Positions 42,612 through 58,100 of a DNA stretch of 64,000 nt are shown here, piece after piece. The stretch covers positions 1,331,501 to 1,395,500 of the forward strand of contig JAJTWR010000245.1 of the NCBI GenBank assembly GCA_021613335.1. Direction: 5' to 3'. The translations under genes and the position numbers were made by a program. Numbering within the stretch: position 1 is the first letter of the stretch; every line of letters starts with the position of its first letter. The notes below the pieces were generated by a model that saw nothing but the letters and a program-made list of their open reading frames with translations, ran no database searches and was not told where the DNA came from. The DNA comes from Whitmania pigra. Lineage: Eukaryota; Annelida; Clitellata; Hirudinida; Haemopidae.

Positions 42612-44917
42612 ATGGCTGATGAAAGTGAGCAATTGGAAGAGATAATGGCTCTCCAAAACATTTATGAGGATTACACATTTTTGTGCAATGTCAATGATAA
42701 ACCAATTACTGGAGAATTTTCCATTATAATTGAAACAGATACCAAGTCATACAGCTTTACATGCAATGGTAAGAATTAATTTAAATGATTTTCATTATCA
42801 GTTGCATTTTCTCAACTTTCTCATGTAACGTTGTCATAGCCATAACATAAAATGTATCTATTGCATTTGAAAAATATTCTCTTTTAAGGAGAGATGATCA
42901 TGATCAAATATCTCTCCCCATTGATTCTGAACTTTTCACTACCTTCAAATTATCCATCTGTGAGTCCTCCAGACATAACCCTCTCCTGTTTGTGGCTTAC
43001 TCCACAGCAGGTTTGTCTGATTTGACCTTGATTGACTTATTTAAGTTTCTTCCTAAAACGTACAATTTCAAAATGCTAGATTTAGAATTTACTTTTTTCT
43101 AGCTGGAAATATTGTCTAACAAATTCAATGAAAAATGGACAGAAAACTGCAACACTGTTGTGCTCTTCTCGTGGATAAATTTCCTTCAAACAGAAGCCAT
43201 TGAAATGTTGGACATCAAATTTCCCATCGATGTTTCAGAAGATAAAATAATAAAGCTGAAAGAACACAGCAACTCAAGGTTTTTTTCATTATCATGTATC
43301 TGCAGAATGACTTTATTACAAAAGTGTGATTGAAAAGTTTTTGATTGGTTTAAATTTCACAGACAAAAGGAGGTTTTCAATCGAGGTTTGCACTTTTGTC
43401 CGATATGCTTCTTGGAGAGGCCTGGTTCTCAATGCATTCGCCTGCCAATGTGCGGTCACCTATTCTGCAAAGATTGTTTGGCTGGATTTCTTTCTGTTTA
43501 CATTCAAGAAGGATCTATAAGAGCTCTTATCTGTCCATCTAAAAAATGCAAGAAGCCGGTCTGCGCTAATGTCGTACGTGCAAATATTTACGTTCGAAAA
43601 CAATCTCTAGCTATAGAGCCATATTACATTATTGTGCAGGCTGACCGAATGATGTGCCTGCATGCGGCGGTAATGGCAGCAGTCGTAACGTGTCGTGTTC
43701 GAAACCCAGCCCGTTCTGCCACAAGCGCCATTGGGAAGGAGCGAAACGTAAATGGTTACAAGAATGCTGTGCATCTGATGCTGTGAATGTGGCACTATAT
43801 GAATGAATAACAATTATTGCTGTTATTGCAGATCAAGAGTTTGGTCTCCGAGTCGGACTTTGTTAGGTACGACCGTCTGTTACTGCAGACGACTTTGGAC
43901 ATCATGCCCGACATTACGTACTGCCCGAGAGTTCAATGCAACCTGCCGGTAGTCGTGGACAAAAGTAACAACATGGGCTACTGTGATGAATGCAATTTTG
44001 CCTTCTGCGTAAAGTGCAATCAGACCTACCACGGTGTAGAGTTGTGCAAGTTTGAGAGGGAACAGATGGAGAAAGAGCATCAAGAGACCGCTTACAAAGG
44101 CTTGTTATTTTTTTGGTTATTTTCCACATCCATATTTCAATCGTGCAACTTGTTGGATTGGGTTGGTACTATTTGTCGACCCCATTGACTAGATGTTTGT
44201 GTTTAATCTTAATTCATTTCTATAATTCTCGTAACTTTAATTAACTGATCATGGTTTTAGAGATCTCGTTTTTTTAAGTTACGGCAACGTTCCGTCTATT
44301 GAAAGATTTCCCTGTTGCTGATGCATTCATACGATTGGTTTTAATATTTTCAATAGTTTGTTTTTCAACGTTTTTCAGCAGCCATTGCAGCCGGTAAAAA
44401 TTACGTGATGCCATATCATGTCTTTTCAAGGAAGGAGAGCGTTCGATCCAGTGAGGCAAAGACTTCGGCGGAATGGATTGGTTCGAACACTAAAAAGTGT
44501 CCCGAGTGCTCCATCAATATCGAGGTGATCTTGTTAATTGATAACCACTTGTATATTATTATAACTTTGTCTTATGCGTTCTACTTTCCGAAACATTTAA
44601 AACTTTACTTTGGAATTGAAATTTTGTATTAAAATTATTAAAATGACAATCGCCTGAAATTAAGAGCTGCGAATGTAATAACTATGACCAACCACCACCA
44701 GAAAAATATGGGATGCAACACGATGACTTGTTCAAGGTGCAGCTGCGTGTTCTGCTGGAGTTGCATGGATGTCATCTCCAGTCCTCGAAGTACCGAGCCC
44801 AGGTTCCACATGCCGGGTTGTGCCAAACCGCTTCCGAGAGAAATGAAGAAAAGCAAGCGCCCGATTAAGACGAAACGGCCGGCTTCCTTAGAACGTTTGT
44901 TATTTTGTCAAAAATAG
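42612..44917 (+). CDS. RNF14-like RBR E3 ubiquitin ligase, copy 5 (proximal RING2)
   Basis: Seven exons (42612-42768, 42889-43010, 43103-43278, 43363-43573, 43832-44099, 44379-44524, 44702-44917) give 431 residues. The RWD (EEIMALQNIYEDY, PPDITLSCLWLTPQQ), RING1 (CPICFLERPGSQC, CGHLFCKDC), IBR (CDECNFAFCVKCNQTYHG) and RING2 (CPEC, GCNTMTC with catalytic Cys, CWSC) are intact. Intron 5 must start with GC (AAAG|GCTTGT at 44100) because only that keeps the downstream exon in frame. The linker helix is absent, replaced by a short Ala/Ser stretch. The C-terminal tail is very basic (KKSKRPIKTKRP) and unlike other copies. A SINE fills intron 4. A second linker + RING2 tail lies 245 bp downstream. 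Confidence 0.91.
43636..43815 (+). mobile_element. tRNA-derived SINE, copy B
   Basis: Full-length partner of the element at 20199-20380: it has GACCGAATGA (A-box-like), GTTCGAAACCC (a near-perfect B box at about 43698), TTGGGAAGGAGCG and AAATGGTTACAAGAA. It occupies most of intron 4 of RBR copy 5, in the same orientation as the gene. Confidence 0.78.
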
Positions 44918-45162
44918 GTTTTAATTTTTATTAAGTTTTCGTACTGACAGGCCTTTCAATTTTTGATATTATGTCTTATATTATATTATATTCTTTGCAA
45001 TAAGAAGATCTAAAAATGGACGTCTTAAACTTAAAAACTTAAATTAAAAAATTTGAATGATAATGGTAAGACACATTTAGTACCTTATTCATTTGCTTAG
45101 GCAATTACGGTAGATTTTCTTATTTATTCATTTTTTGAAAATATATTTTAATTTACTTGCAG

Positions 45163-45768
45163 AACAAAATGCCAAGCTGCCAACAGAAGAAAATGTGGAA
45201 ACAAGTGAAAAGATCTCAGAAACAACAACGGATTTGCCAAACGGACAGTCAGATGTCGATAAAAACATTTCGGAATCAATAACGAGTTTGTCTGCTGAAA
45301 AAGCAGATGAAGATCAGAAGATAACTGATGCCACTGCAATTCCTTTGGCTGAAAATTTGGATGCCTATGGAAATGTTTCAGAAGATTTGCAGGAGTTGGA
45401 TAGAAATGAGCAAAACAGACAAATGGAACTGTGGATCTCTTCAAATACCAAAAGATGTCCCAAATGTGATACAAACCATGTGGTAAGCCTGTTTTCAATT
45501 GAATTGAATTTATATTTCGATTGCTTAAGTAATTTTAATTAGTTATCACCGACTAAAGTAAACTTAATTTTCGAGTGTTTGATTTATATACTTCATGTCT
45601 GAATATGTTGTTTATCAGAAAACTAGGTACAGTAACTTAAAGACATGCAATAATTGTGGCTGCATGTTCTGTTGGTTGTGTCTCCAGAAGCTGAAACGGA
45701 AAAACTGTTTGGATCACTTTTACATTCCTTCTTCGCCATGCTACAGGAAAAATCCATATAATATGTGA
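45163..45768 (+). CDS. alternative linker + RING2 terminal exons of RBR copy 5 (catalytic Cys to Ser)
   Basis: Two exons: 45163-45482 (acceptor CAG, donor GTAAGC) and 45619-45768 (acceptor CAG, stop TGA at 45766-45768). The first enters in phase 1, exactly the exit phase of copy 5 exon 5, so an in-frame splice from 44099 to 45163 is possible. It encodes an acidic 90-residue linker and then WISSNTKRCPKC. The second encodes a RING2 whose zinc ligands are present (CNNC, CWLC, DHF, SPCY), but TYR-SER-ASN stands where the other copies have GLY-CYS-ASN, so the catalytic Cys is Ser. Both frames are open and splice sites are good, which argues against simple decay. AATAAA at 45792-45797 follows. It has no RWD/RING1/IBR of its own. 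Confidence 0.72.
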
Positions 45769-45797
45769 TCAAAGTATAAATTTACTTCAGGAATAAA

Positions 45798-47271
45798 CTC
45801 GATTTTCTTTGTCAGTATTAAGGTTTTTGTTAAAGAGAAAGAAAGTAATAATTGATTAATATTTTTTTTATTATTCTTGGGTTCGCCCTCGAGCAAGAAA
45901 TTTGTTTAATTGTCATGTTTCTCATCTTGACCTCAGTTTTATCAATGCCTAAATATTATTTAACTATTTAATGATATTCCAAAAAAAGATATCGAATGTA
46001 GCAAACTGTTTCCAGTGATGGACTGAGTCTCAAAATATTGGTTGCCAGGAAGCAAAAGTTTTTTTTCTTCGATTGCTTGGGAAGAAGTATAGTATCCATA
46101 CCACTAGCGTCTCCGATTTTGTTCACACAATGTGGAATATGCTGTATAATATACTGCCTAACGAGGCCCACTTACCAATGTGCAAGTGTCAAGTCTGCAA
46201 CTGACTGTTTCATTCTGAAAAATGCTGATTGCTTGCTCGCCCAACTGCTGCTAGGAAAAATATAGCAGAAGTGCAATTTGTTGGCAGGAATGTGTGAATT
46301 AATTTCAAAGTTATTCGGGGCGATAGTTAACGCCAATATTAGTTGTCGTGATTAGTTGAAGACATTCTTCTGTTTTCATTCCATATTATTTGTCGATTGT
46401 GTTCGCACTTAAATTGTTTACGTTGATCAATAAAATGTTGAAAATTGATAGCGAACATAATGTGTAACACGCAATGTAACTGCTAAGTAATTGCTGAGGC
46501 TTGTTGCGAGCATTCAAAGCGAAACCAAGTTTTGTGAAATACCACTTTGAACAGTCTGGAGACAACTTCCGCAAGACATACTGGAAAAAAGTTATAAGCT
46601 GAAGACATTTAGTAAAATATTAAACGACGCAAATGGAGTGAGGCTAATTGAAAAATTAAGTAATATTACGACAAAACGTTCAATTGGCTTGCTTTGGCGT
46701 GAACGGTATGCACAATAAAAGCGCTGTACTAGAGATATGTTAATGGGAATAAAAAGTAGTCTAAAAATGGTAGATGATTTGAAAAAAAATAGTGACGAAA
46801 ATAATCGAAACAATAGACCCGTTTTACAACTGATATTTTTAAGCAAGCTGTTTTAAGTCTAAGTTCAAACAAAAAAGATAAAAAAAAAACAATATTATAT
46901 TGTCATTTATTTTCAACCAGTTATTTGCCGAGTAATGAGTTACAGCTGATAAAATTCCGATTTGTTTGCGTACCTCGTCGGCGCTTCTTTCAGTTGTGCA
47001 ACAATTTGACTTTTTTCGATGTAATGTTAAATAATCCGACGATATCATTTCTTCTGATTTTGGGTTTCTTATAGGATTTTCTGGAATTGGTAAAAATATT
47101 ATATGTTAATGCTTTTAATCGCAGGATTGCATAGGATGACATGATGTTGTAATTAACCAATATGCATTATTGATATTATAATAATCTTATACTATCTAGC
47201 GACATCGTAATGATTATTAATAAAAGATCAATAGTTGATTTTGTATTTTACCCGCATTGAACAGGAAAAAC
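45798..47271. other. intergenic between copy 5 tail and copy 6
   Basis: AT-rich DNA with scattered 60-85 codon frames that lack homology. It presumably holds the promoter of copy 6. Confidence 0.45.
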
Positions 47272-49882
47272 ATGACTGACGAAAGTGAACAGTCCGATGA
47301 GTTAATGGCTCTCCAGAGCATTTATGGGGATGATACATTCACGTGCAATGTCTCTGAGGAGCCTTTTAGAGGAAAAATTTCAATATTTCTTAAAACAGAT
47401 ATTGATGAACATTATTTCACATGCAATGGTTAATTATAAAATCTATGAAATTATTTGCAGATGTTTCCTATCAAACGTATTACTACATTTTCTTTGACCA
47501 TTATTTCAGGAGATATTGTAATGATTAAGCATCTGACTCCATTAATTCTGGACTTTTCATTGCCACCAAATTACCCATCTGCCAGTCCTCCAGATGTTAT
47601 CCTCTCCTGTTTGTGGCTTACTCCAGAGCAGGTTTGCTTTTATTCTTAAGCCTATTTTTCATTTGACTAAAATATAATAAATCGACGTGGTAATTATTAC
47701 AAAAGTATCTTATGTGCCTTTAACTCTTTAGACAAATATTTTTTTTTGAAATACTGATAGACAGTTTACAAAACAATAAACATACACATTTGGCATTGTT
47801 TTATTTATTTGTTTTATTGCAAATTTTAGCTAAAGTTCCTGTCAGATAAACTTTACGAAAAGTGGACAGAAAACTACAATACTGTCGTGCTCTTCAATTG
47901 GATTGAATTTCTCAAAACTGAAGCCTTTGAATTGATGGACATCAAATTCCCAATCGATGTCACTGTGGATCAAATACTCGCACTGACTGAGCAGAGCTTA
48001 AAGAGGTCATATTAGCTTTTTGTTAAATGTGTAATTACATTTTTATAAGTTTTCTTTTTTTGATTATATTTGTAGAGAAGAAGAGCTTTTTAAATGTGGC
48101 ATCCACTTTTGTCCGGTGTGCTTCGCGGAGAAGATGGGCACTCAGTGTGTTTGCCTGTCGACCTGTAAACATGTTTTCTGTAAGGAATGCTTGGCTGAAT
48201 TTTTGTCCCTGCACATTTCAGAGGGGAATGTAAATGCACTCAGATGTCCGTCCGAAGAATGCGACGAACAAGTCTACCCAAATGTCGTACGTTCACATTT
48301 ATATTTGTGTCAAATTGAGTTTATTTGAAATTGAATTTTGTTGAGTTATTGACTTTGCATATTCTTTTGTTAACCATAACCTAGGTGATTTATTAAGGTA
48401 AAGGAAGTGACTATACCATTAAGAGATACATTATCATCAAACTCCTTTTATTTTGGCAAATAGGATTTCTTTTAGATATTATATTACTTGCTCAACAGAA
48501 TTCTGCAAATCTTCCACTTTTATGAAAAAAATAGCACTATTTGTAACTATCATTATTGCCACCACACAGATAATGAGTTTGGTCTCCCAGCCAGACTTTG
48601 AGAGATATGACCGTCTGTTGCTGCAAAACACCTTAGATGTCATGCCTGACGTCGAATACTGCCCGAGGATTCGATGCCAGAAGCCAGTTGTTGTGGAGGA
48701 AGATGATGACATGGGTTACTGCCAGGCATGCGATTTTGCATTCTGCACGAAGTGCAAGTCAACCTACCATGGGACAGATTTGTGCAAGTGGGAAAAGGAT
48801 TTGTTAGCACTGGAAGTCAAGAAAAAGGAAGCAAACAAGAAATGGAACTACAAACGCTTGCCCTTTGGTACGTTGGGTTTAATTCATTTTTTTTCTGGTG
48901 CAGTGTTTAAAAAGTGTGCTAGTTCGGAGCGCGTAAGTTTTTCATTGCATTTCAAGATTCTAGCTTTTTCAAATCATTTTAAAGTAATTTCTCACGTGAA
49001 ACTTTGCAGTCCATTAGCACCATAATATTTGTCAAAGGTCCTGTGTTCATAATACATGTTGTACACTAATGTCAGTTAATGTCACCGTATTTCTGAATTC
49101 CAAAATGGTGGTCTTGAATTTCAGAGGAGAGGGTCAAATTGCTGAAAGAATATGCAGTTGGAGACAAAAAAATGAAGAGAAAAATGGCCAAAAGCTACGG
49201 GAAGGATGAAATACGTGGCATGATGCACTACACGCAGTCACAAAATTGGCTCCACGAAAACACCAAGAAATGTCCAGGCTGTAAAGTCCTCATTCAGGTG
49301 ATTAAGTTGGAACCAATCTTCTATATTAATTTTTAATTGTAATTGCTATTATTTTATTTATAAAGTTATTTGAAATTAATTAATTTTTTAAAGACAACTG
49401 AAATTTGAATAGTAATATTTTATAACAAAGATGCAGAATGGCATTATCAACATCAACCAAATATGAGCTCACATTTTTATATTATGATTTATATGACAGC
49501 TTGTCTTTTAAAATCTCAAAAAGTAAATGTTGCGTGGGGACCCAGGCATGTTTGTTCTGTCGATAGCTACAAATTATTTAAAAATAAAGAATAAAACCAA
49601 AGTCACAACTGCACGAGTCATTCGCCCCTTATGTTCATCCTGCTTGAAGTTAAAACATATCGAATTCGTTTATTTTTGCAGAAAATCGAAGGTTGTAACA
49701 AGATGACTTGCGGCAAATGCAAATGCTACTTTTGTTGGGTTTGCAACACGGTACTGGACCGAAAGAATCCCTACGTCCACTTCACAGATATTAATTTGAA
49801 GTGCTACCAAAATCTATTTAATAATGCGGTGGAAGGACGGGCGGATGGAAATCATTTGACAGTTCCTGATTTTAAAATATGA
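47272..49882 (+). CDS. RNF14-like RBR E3 ubiquitin ligase, copy 6
   Basis: Seven exons (47272-47428, 47510-47631, 47830-48005, 48076-48286, 48570-48867, 49125-49297, 49682-49882) join in phase to 445 residues. RWD (DELMALQSIYGDD, PPDVILSCLWLTPEQ), RING1 (CPVCFAEKMGTQC, CKHVFCKEC), IBR (CQACDFAFCTKCKSTYHG) and RING2 (CPGC, EGCNKMTC, CWVC, NPYVHFTD) are complete. It keeps a charged linker helix (EERVKLLKEYAVGDKKMKRK) like copies 1 and 2, though diverged. The first codon after the fourth intron makes IMSLVSQ, the usual IKSLV position. Diverged copies of its last two exons lie downstream at 50504-51140. Confidence 0.92.
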
Positions 49883-50429
49883 ATGATCTTATTTTGCCAA
49901 ACTGGCAGATAACACGTTCAGAACAGCTGCACATCAAGCTATTTAGGTGCTTGTTTTCTGAAGAAGACTTTTTGTTGCGAGAGATTTTTGATTGTTGTTT
50001 ATGTTAACTAAAAAAAAATTTGTGCTTAAACAAATTGTCAATTTACGATTTCTGATCGTGAGCATTAGTCATAAAAATTTCTTTGTTTGGGTTACCGTCA
50101 CGTTTTGCGGTCTTTAACTAGTTTTAGTTGAAGTGGTATTTGATAGGCAATTTAATTCATCTATAATAAGTAAATGTTATGCTGGATATCTGTTGTATTC
50201 TCTGTTTCCAGGGCTAAAGGCTTATTCTATTATGCTGTTCCTGTGGGATAAATTCCAATGTTTGTCGGGTTGAGATTCTTGTCCTAAAGACAAAGCTGTG
50301 TTTATTCATAGTTTTGGATAATTTACAAAATGTCAAGCAATTGATTGATTAATTACCTAGATTGACTGGCAGTGGCTAATTTTCATAAAAAATAATTGTG
50401 GCAACTGTTACGCAATGATTATCATATTA

Positions 50430-50492
50430 TTATTACCATTGTTATTATTATTATTATTATTATTATCATTATTATTATTATTATTATTATCA
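50430..50492. repeat. ATT trinucleotide microsatellite
   Basis: ATT-rich array immediately before the decayed linker exon of the partial copy downstream of RBR copy 6. Confidence 0.8.
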
Positions 50493-50503
50493 TCAACCCG
50501 CAG

Positions 50504-51140
50504 TCAAAGTGAAATTATTCAAAGAATTTCTTTCATTTAGAGACATGTGCAAAGAAATAATTAGCATTACCAATCAGGGAAATTCAAGTGTCCAAGAAAT
50601 GGCCATCAACAATGTGTTAAAATTGCCAATGACACGTGTTCCACTGAGCACACTGTATTGCATTTCTGACCAGTATTTTTTATATATATTTATTTTTTAC
50701 CAATAAACAGCGCTAGTGCGAAACTATCCTTCAGTCGACTCAAACTCAAAATCGTACGTATGTACGTTAAAACCTGGCTACGCCACTGGGTGATAATTGG
50801 CCAAGCCTTTCGTCAGACGAGGGTCTGGTGGCGGGAATCTTCTTCACACAGCCACAAAACCGCAAAATTAATTATTTTTTTTAAAGACAATTACGTTCAA
50901 ATAGAATTTTAGAACAGGGCTGCCAAGAGAGTTGCAAGTAAATGTAAAAGTTTTGTCAGTGGCAAAATGTTTAAGAGTAAAATTAAATCAACAACTGCAC
51001 ATGCCACTCAACTCAATACTTTTATTTAAAGATAAAATCTATCAAATGTTTTGGCTTTGCAGGAAATTGGAATTTCAACAATAACATGACGTGCATCGAA
51101 TGCGAATGTTACTTTTGCTGGGTTGGCATCTCAACAATGT
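50504..51140 (+). pseudogene. decayed 3'-end duplicate of RBR copy 6
   Basis: Two remnants in the order of copy 6 exons 6 and 7. About 50504-50560, after a CAG, resembles the linker exon start (VKLFKEF versus VKLLKEY). At 51064-51140, after CAG, a RING2 relic reads NMTCIECECYFCWVG against copy 6 KMTCGKCKCYFCWVC. The catalytic GlyCys is lost, a frame shift is needed and a stop follows. Intron sequence upstream also shares a block (ACAACTGCAC) with copy 6 intron 6. Confidence 0.65.
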
Positions 51141-51590
51141 AATTTCCCGCTTCTATTCTCCCCGACCAATCACGTTTCAGCGACATTTGACATTAAATAT
51201 TCATAACATGTTCGATCAGGTTAGAAACAAAAAGACGCAAGCCGGCACAAGCAAAATCGTCCATATATCGCAACTAAAAGTAAATTAAAATACAAAATCT
51301 TATAAAAAAATTAAAATTTATTCTACTTAATTACAATCGTAGCAAACCAGGGTTCAACAAGTCCACCAAAGGACCCGTAAGAATTAGAAGAAGATCGCTG
51401 GTACGCGAGAACATCACTTGAAGCTTATTCATTCAAAGCGGAGATTTAACTTTAGTGGTGGAACAAGATTAACTTAGCCTCATTGCCATCTGTCGAATGA
51501 AATCTAAAAATCTGGCAACTAGCGACTGAAACGAAAGTACTACGTCAAAATTTGAGTCTTGCATCTGCATTCCATGTCGTTTTGGAATTT

Positions 51591-51820
51591 AGATTGTACG
51601 AGTAAAAATATCAATTTTTAGATTGTACGAGTTAAAATATCCATTTTTAGATTGTACGAGTAAAAATATCAATTTTTAGATTGTACGAGTAAAAATATCA
51701 ATTTTTAGATTGTACGAGTAAAAATATCAATTTTTAGATTGTACGAGTAAAAATATCAATTTTTAGATTGTACGAGTAAACATATCAATTTTTAGAATGT
51801 ACGAGTAAAATATCGTATCA
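51591..51820. repeat. 29-bp minisatellite, eight units
   Basis: Units begin at 51592, 51621, 51650, 51679, 51708, 51737, 51766 and 51795 with an exact 29-bp period. The shared core is GATTGTACGAGTAAAAATATC followed by AATTTTTA. Units differ by single bases, and the last is the most diverged. Confidence 0.95.
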
Positions 51821-51984
51821 TAAAAAACACATGTAACAGTCAGAAACAAGCACTCTTCTGGTAACTTCCATTGGCATAATGTTTAAGTAGGATTATCACA
51901 ATATCATTTAAAAACTTGCCACTTATAATTATGAAATAATAATAATATAATAAAATAAATAAATCTCAATGCAGACAATTATCT

Positions 51985-52138
51985 ATCCATCATCATCGTT
52001 GTCGTCGTCATCATCATCATCATCACTATCATCATCGTCACCGTGATCGTCATCGTCATCATCATCATCGTCATCATCGTCGTCGTCATCGTCATCATCA
52101 TCATCGTCGTCATCATCATCATCATCATCGTTATAACA
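51985..52138. repeat. ATC/GTC trinucleotide array
   Basis: Mixed CAT/CGT repeats of about 150 bp in the spacer before the next gene. Confidence 0.9.
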
Positions 52139-52542
52139 GACATCGTCCTAACACATCATTAGGACCTCAGGAAAGTCAATAAAACCACACTCTTGCACCT
52201 TGATTCTTAATGGAAATGACGTTGTCAGGTGGTTGCCATACAAACAAATCTCAACCAATGAGCGTGAAGCCTCCTTATTACGATGGGACTTTTTACAAAA
52301 TGGGTTTTTCGGAGTGCCAAGCTGCTCTGCGATAAGTTCAGTAGTACTGTTTGCTGCTTCGTTTCATCATCATCGTCGTCGTCGTCGTCTTCTAAGTCAT
52401 CATCAGCATGACTTTGTCAGTGTCAGGAAGATTTTGCTTGCACATTATTCAGGAATATCTTAAAGAATAGCTAGTATCGCAGGTGATGATAATGTTGGTG
52501 GTGTTCAAAAGCAACACATTTACTTTGACCTTTGAACTCCAG

Positions 52543-57685
<5,143 letters not shown>

Positions 57686-58100
57686 TTTCTGAAATAAACC
57701 ATTAATGTTTTTCATTCGTTGCATTTCACATGGGATTGTATAAATCTGCATTTTAACAATCATCGTGTATCTAGGATATACATTTACTTGAACATATAAG
57801 AAGTGATATGATTTTAAGTTAAATCGATTGCTTTATAAAAGTTAGTTGGATAGGATGAAGCATTACTTGACGTCTGATTTAATTTTGTATTTCAAAATGA
57901 AAAAAGATGATAACCGTTTTTAATGTTTTAAATTTAAATCTAATAAACTCATGATTTAATTTAAATTCTAAATAAACAAAATCAATGCAAACAAAGAAGG
58001 TATTTTTATTCAGTGCGCGTGTTTACAAATTCGAAATATCACTCGGAATTGATTTCTTATTCGGTCAGAGTTTTTGAAGTCATTTCATTATTTTTACAAG

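Noticed and set aside
45163..45768. Independent small gene for the second RING2 tail
   Set aside because: It starts mid-codon in phase 1 after an acceptor and has no RWD, RING1, IBR or own start, so an alternative end or relic of copy 5 is more likely.
46038..46265. 75-codon frame in the spacer before RBR copy 6
   Set aside because: No homology, no splice context and no coding signature.
51591..51820. CRISPR-like array of 29-bp repeats
   Set aside because: Repeats abut with no unique spacers and the context is an intron-rich animal genome, so this is a minisatellite.
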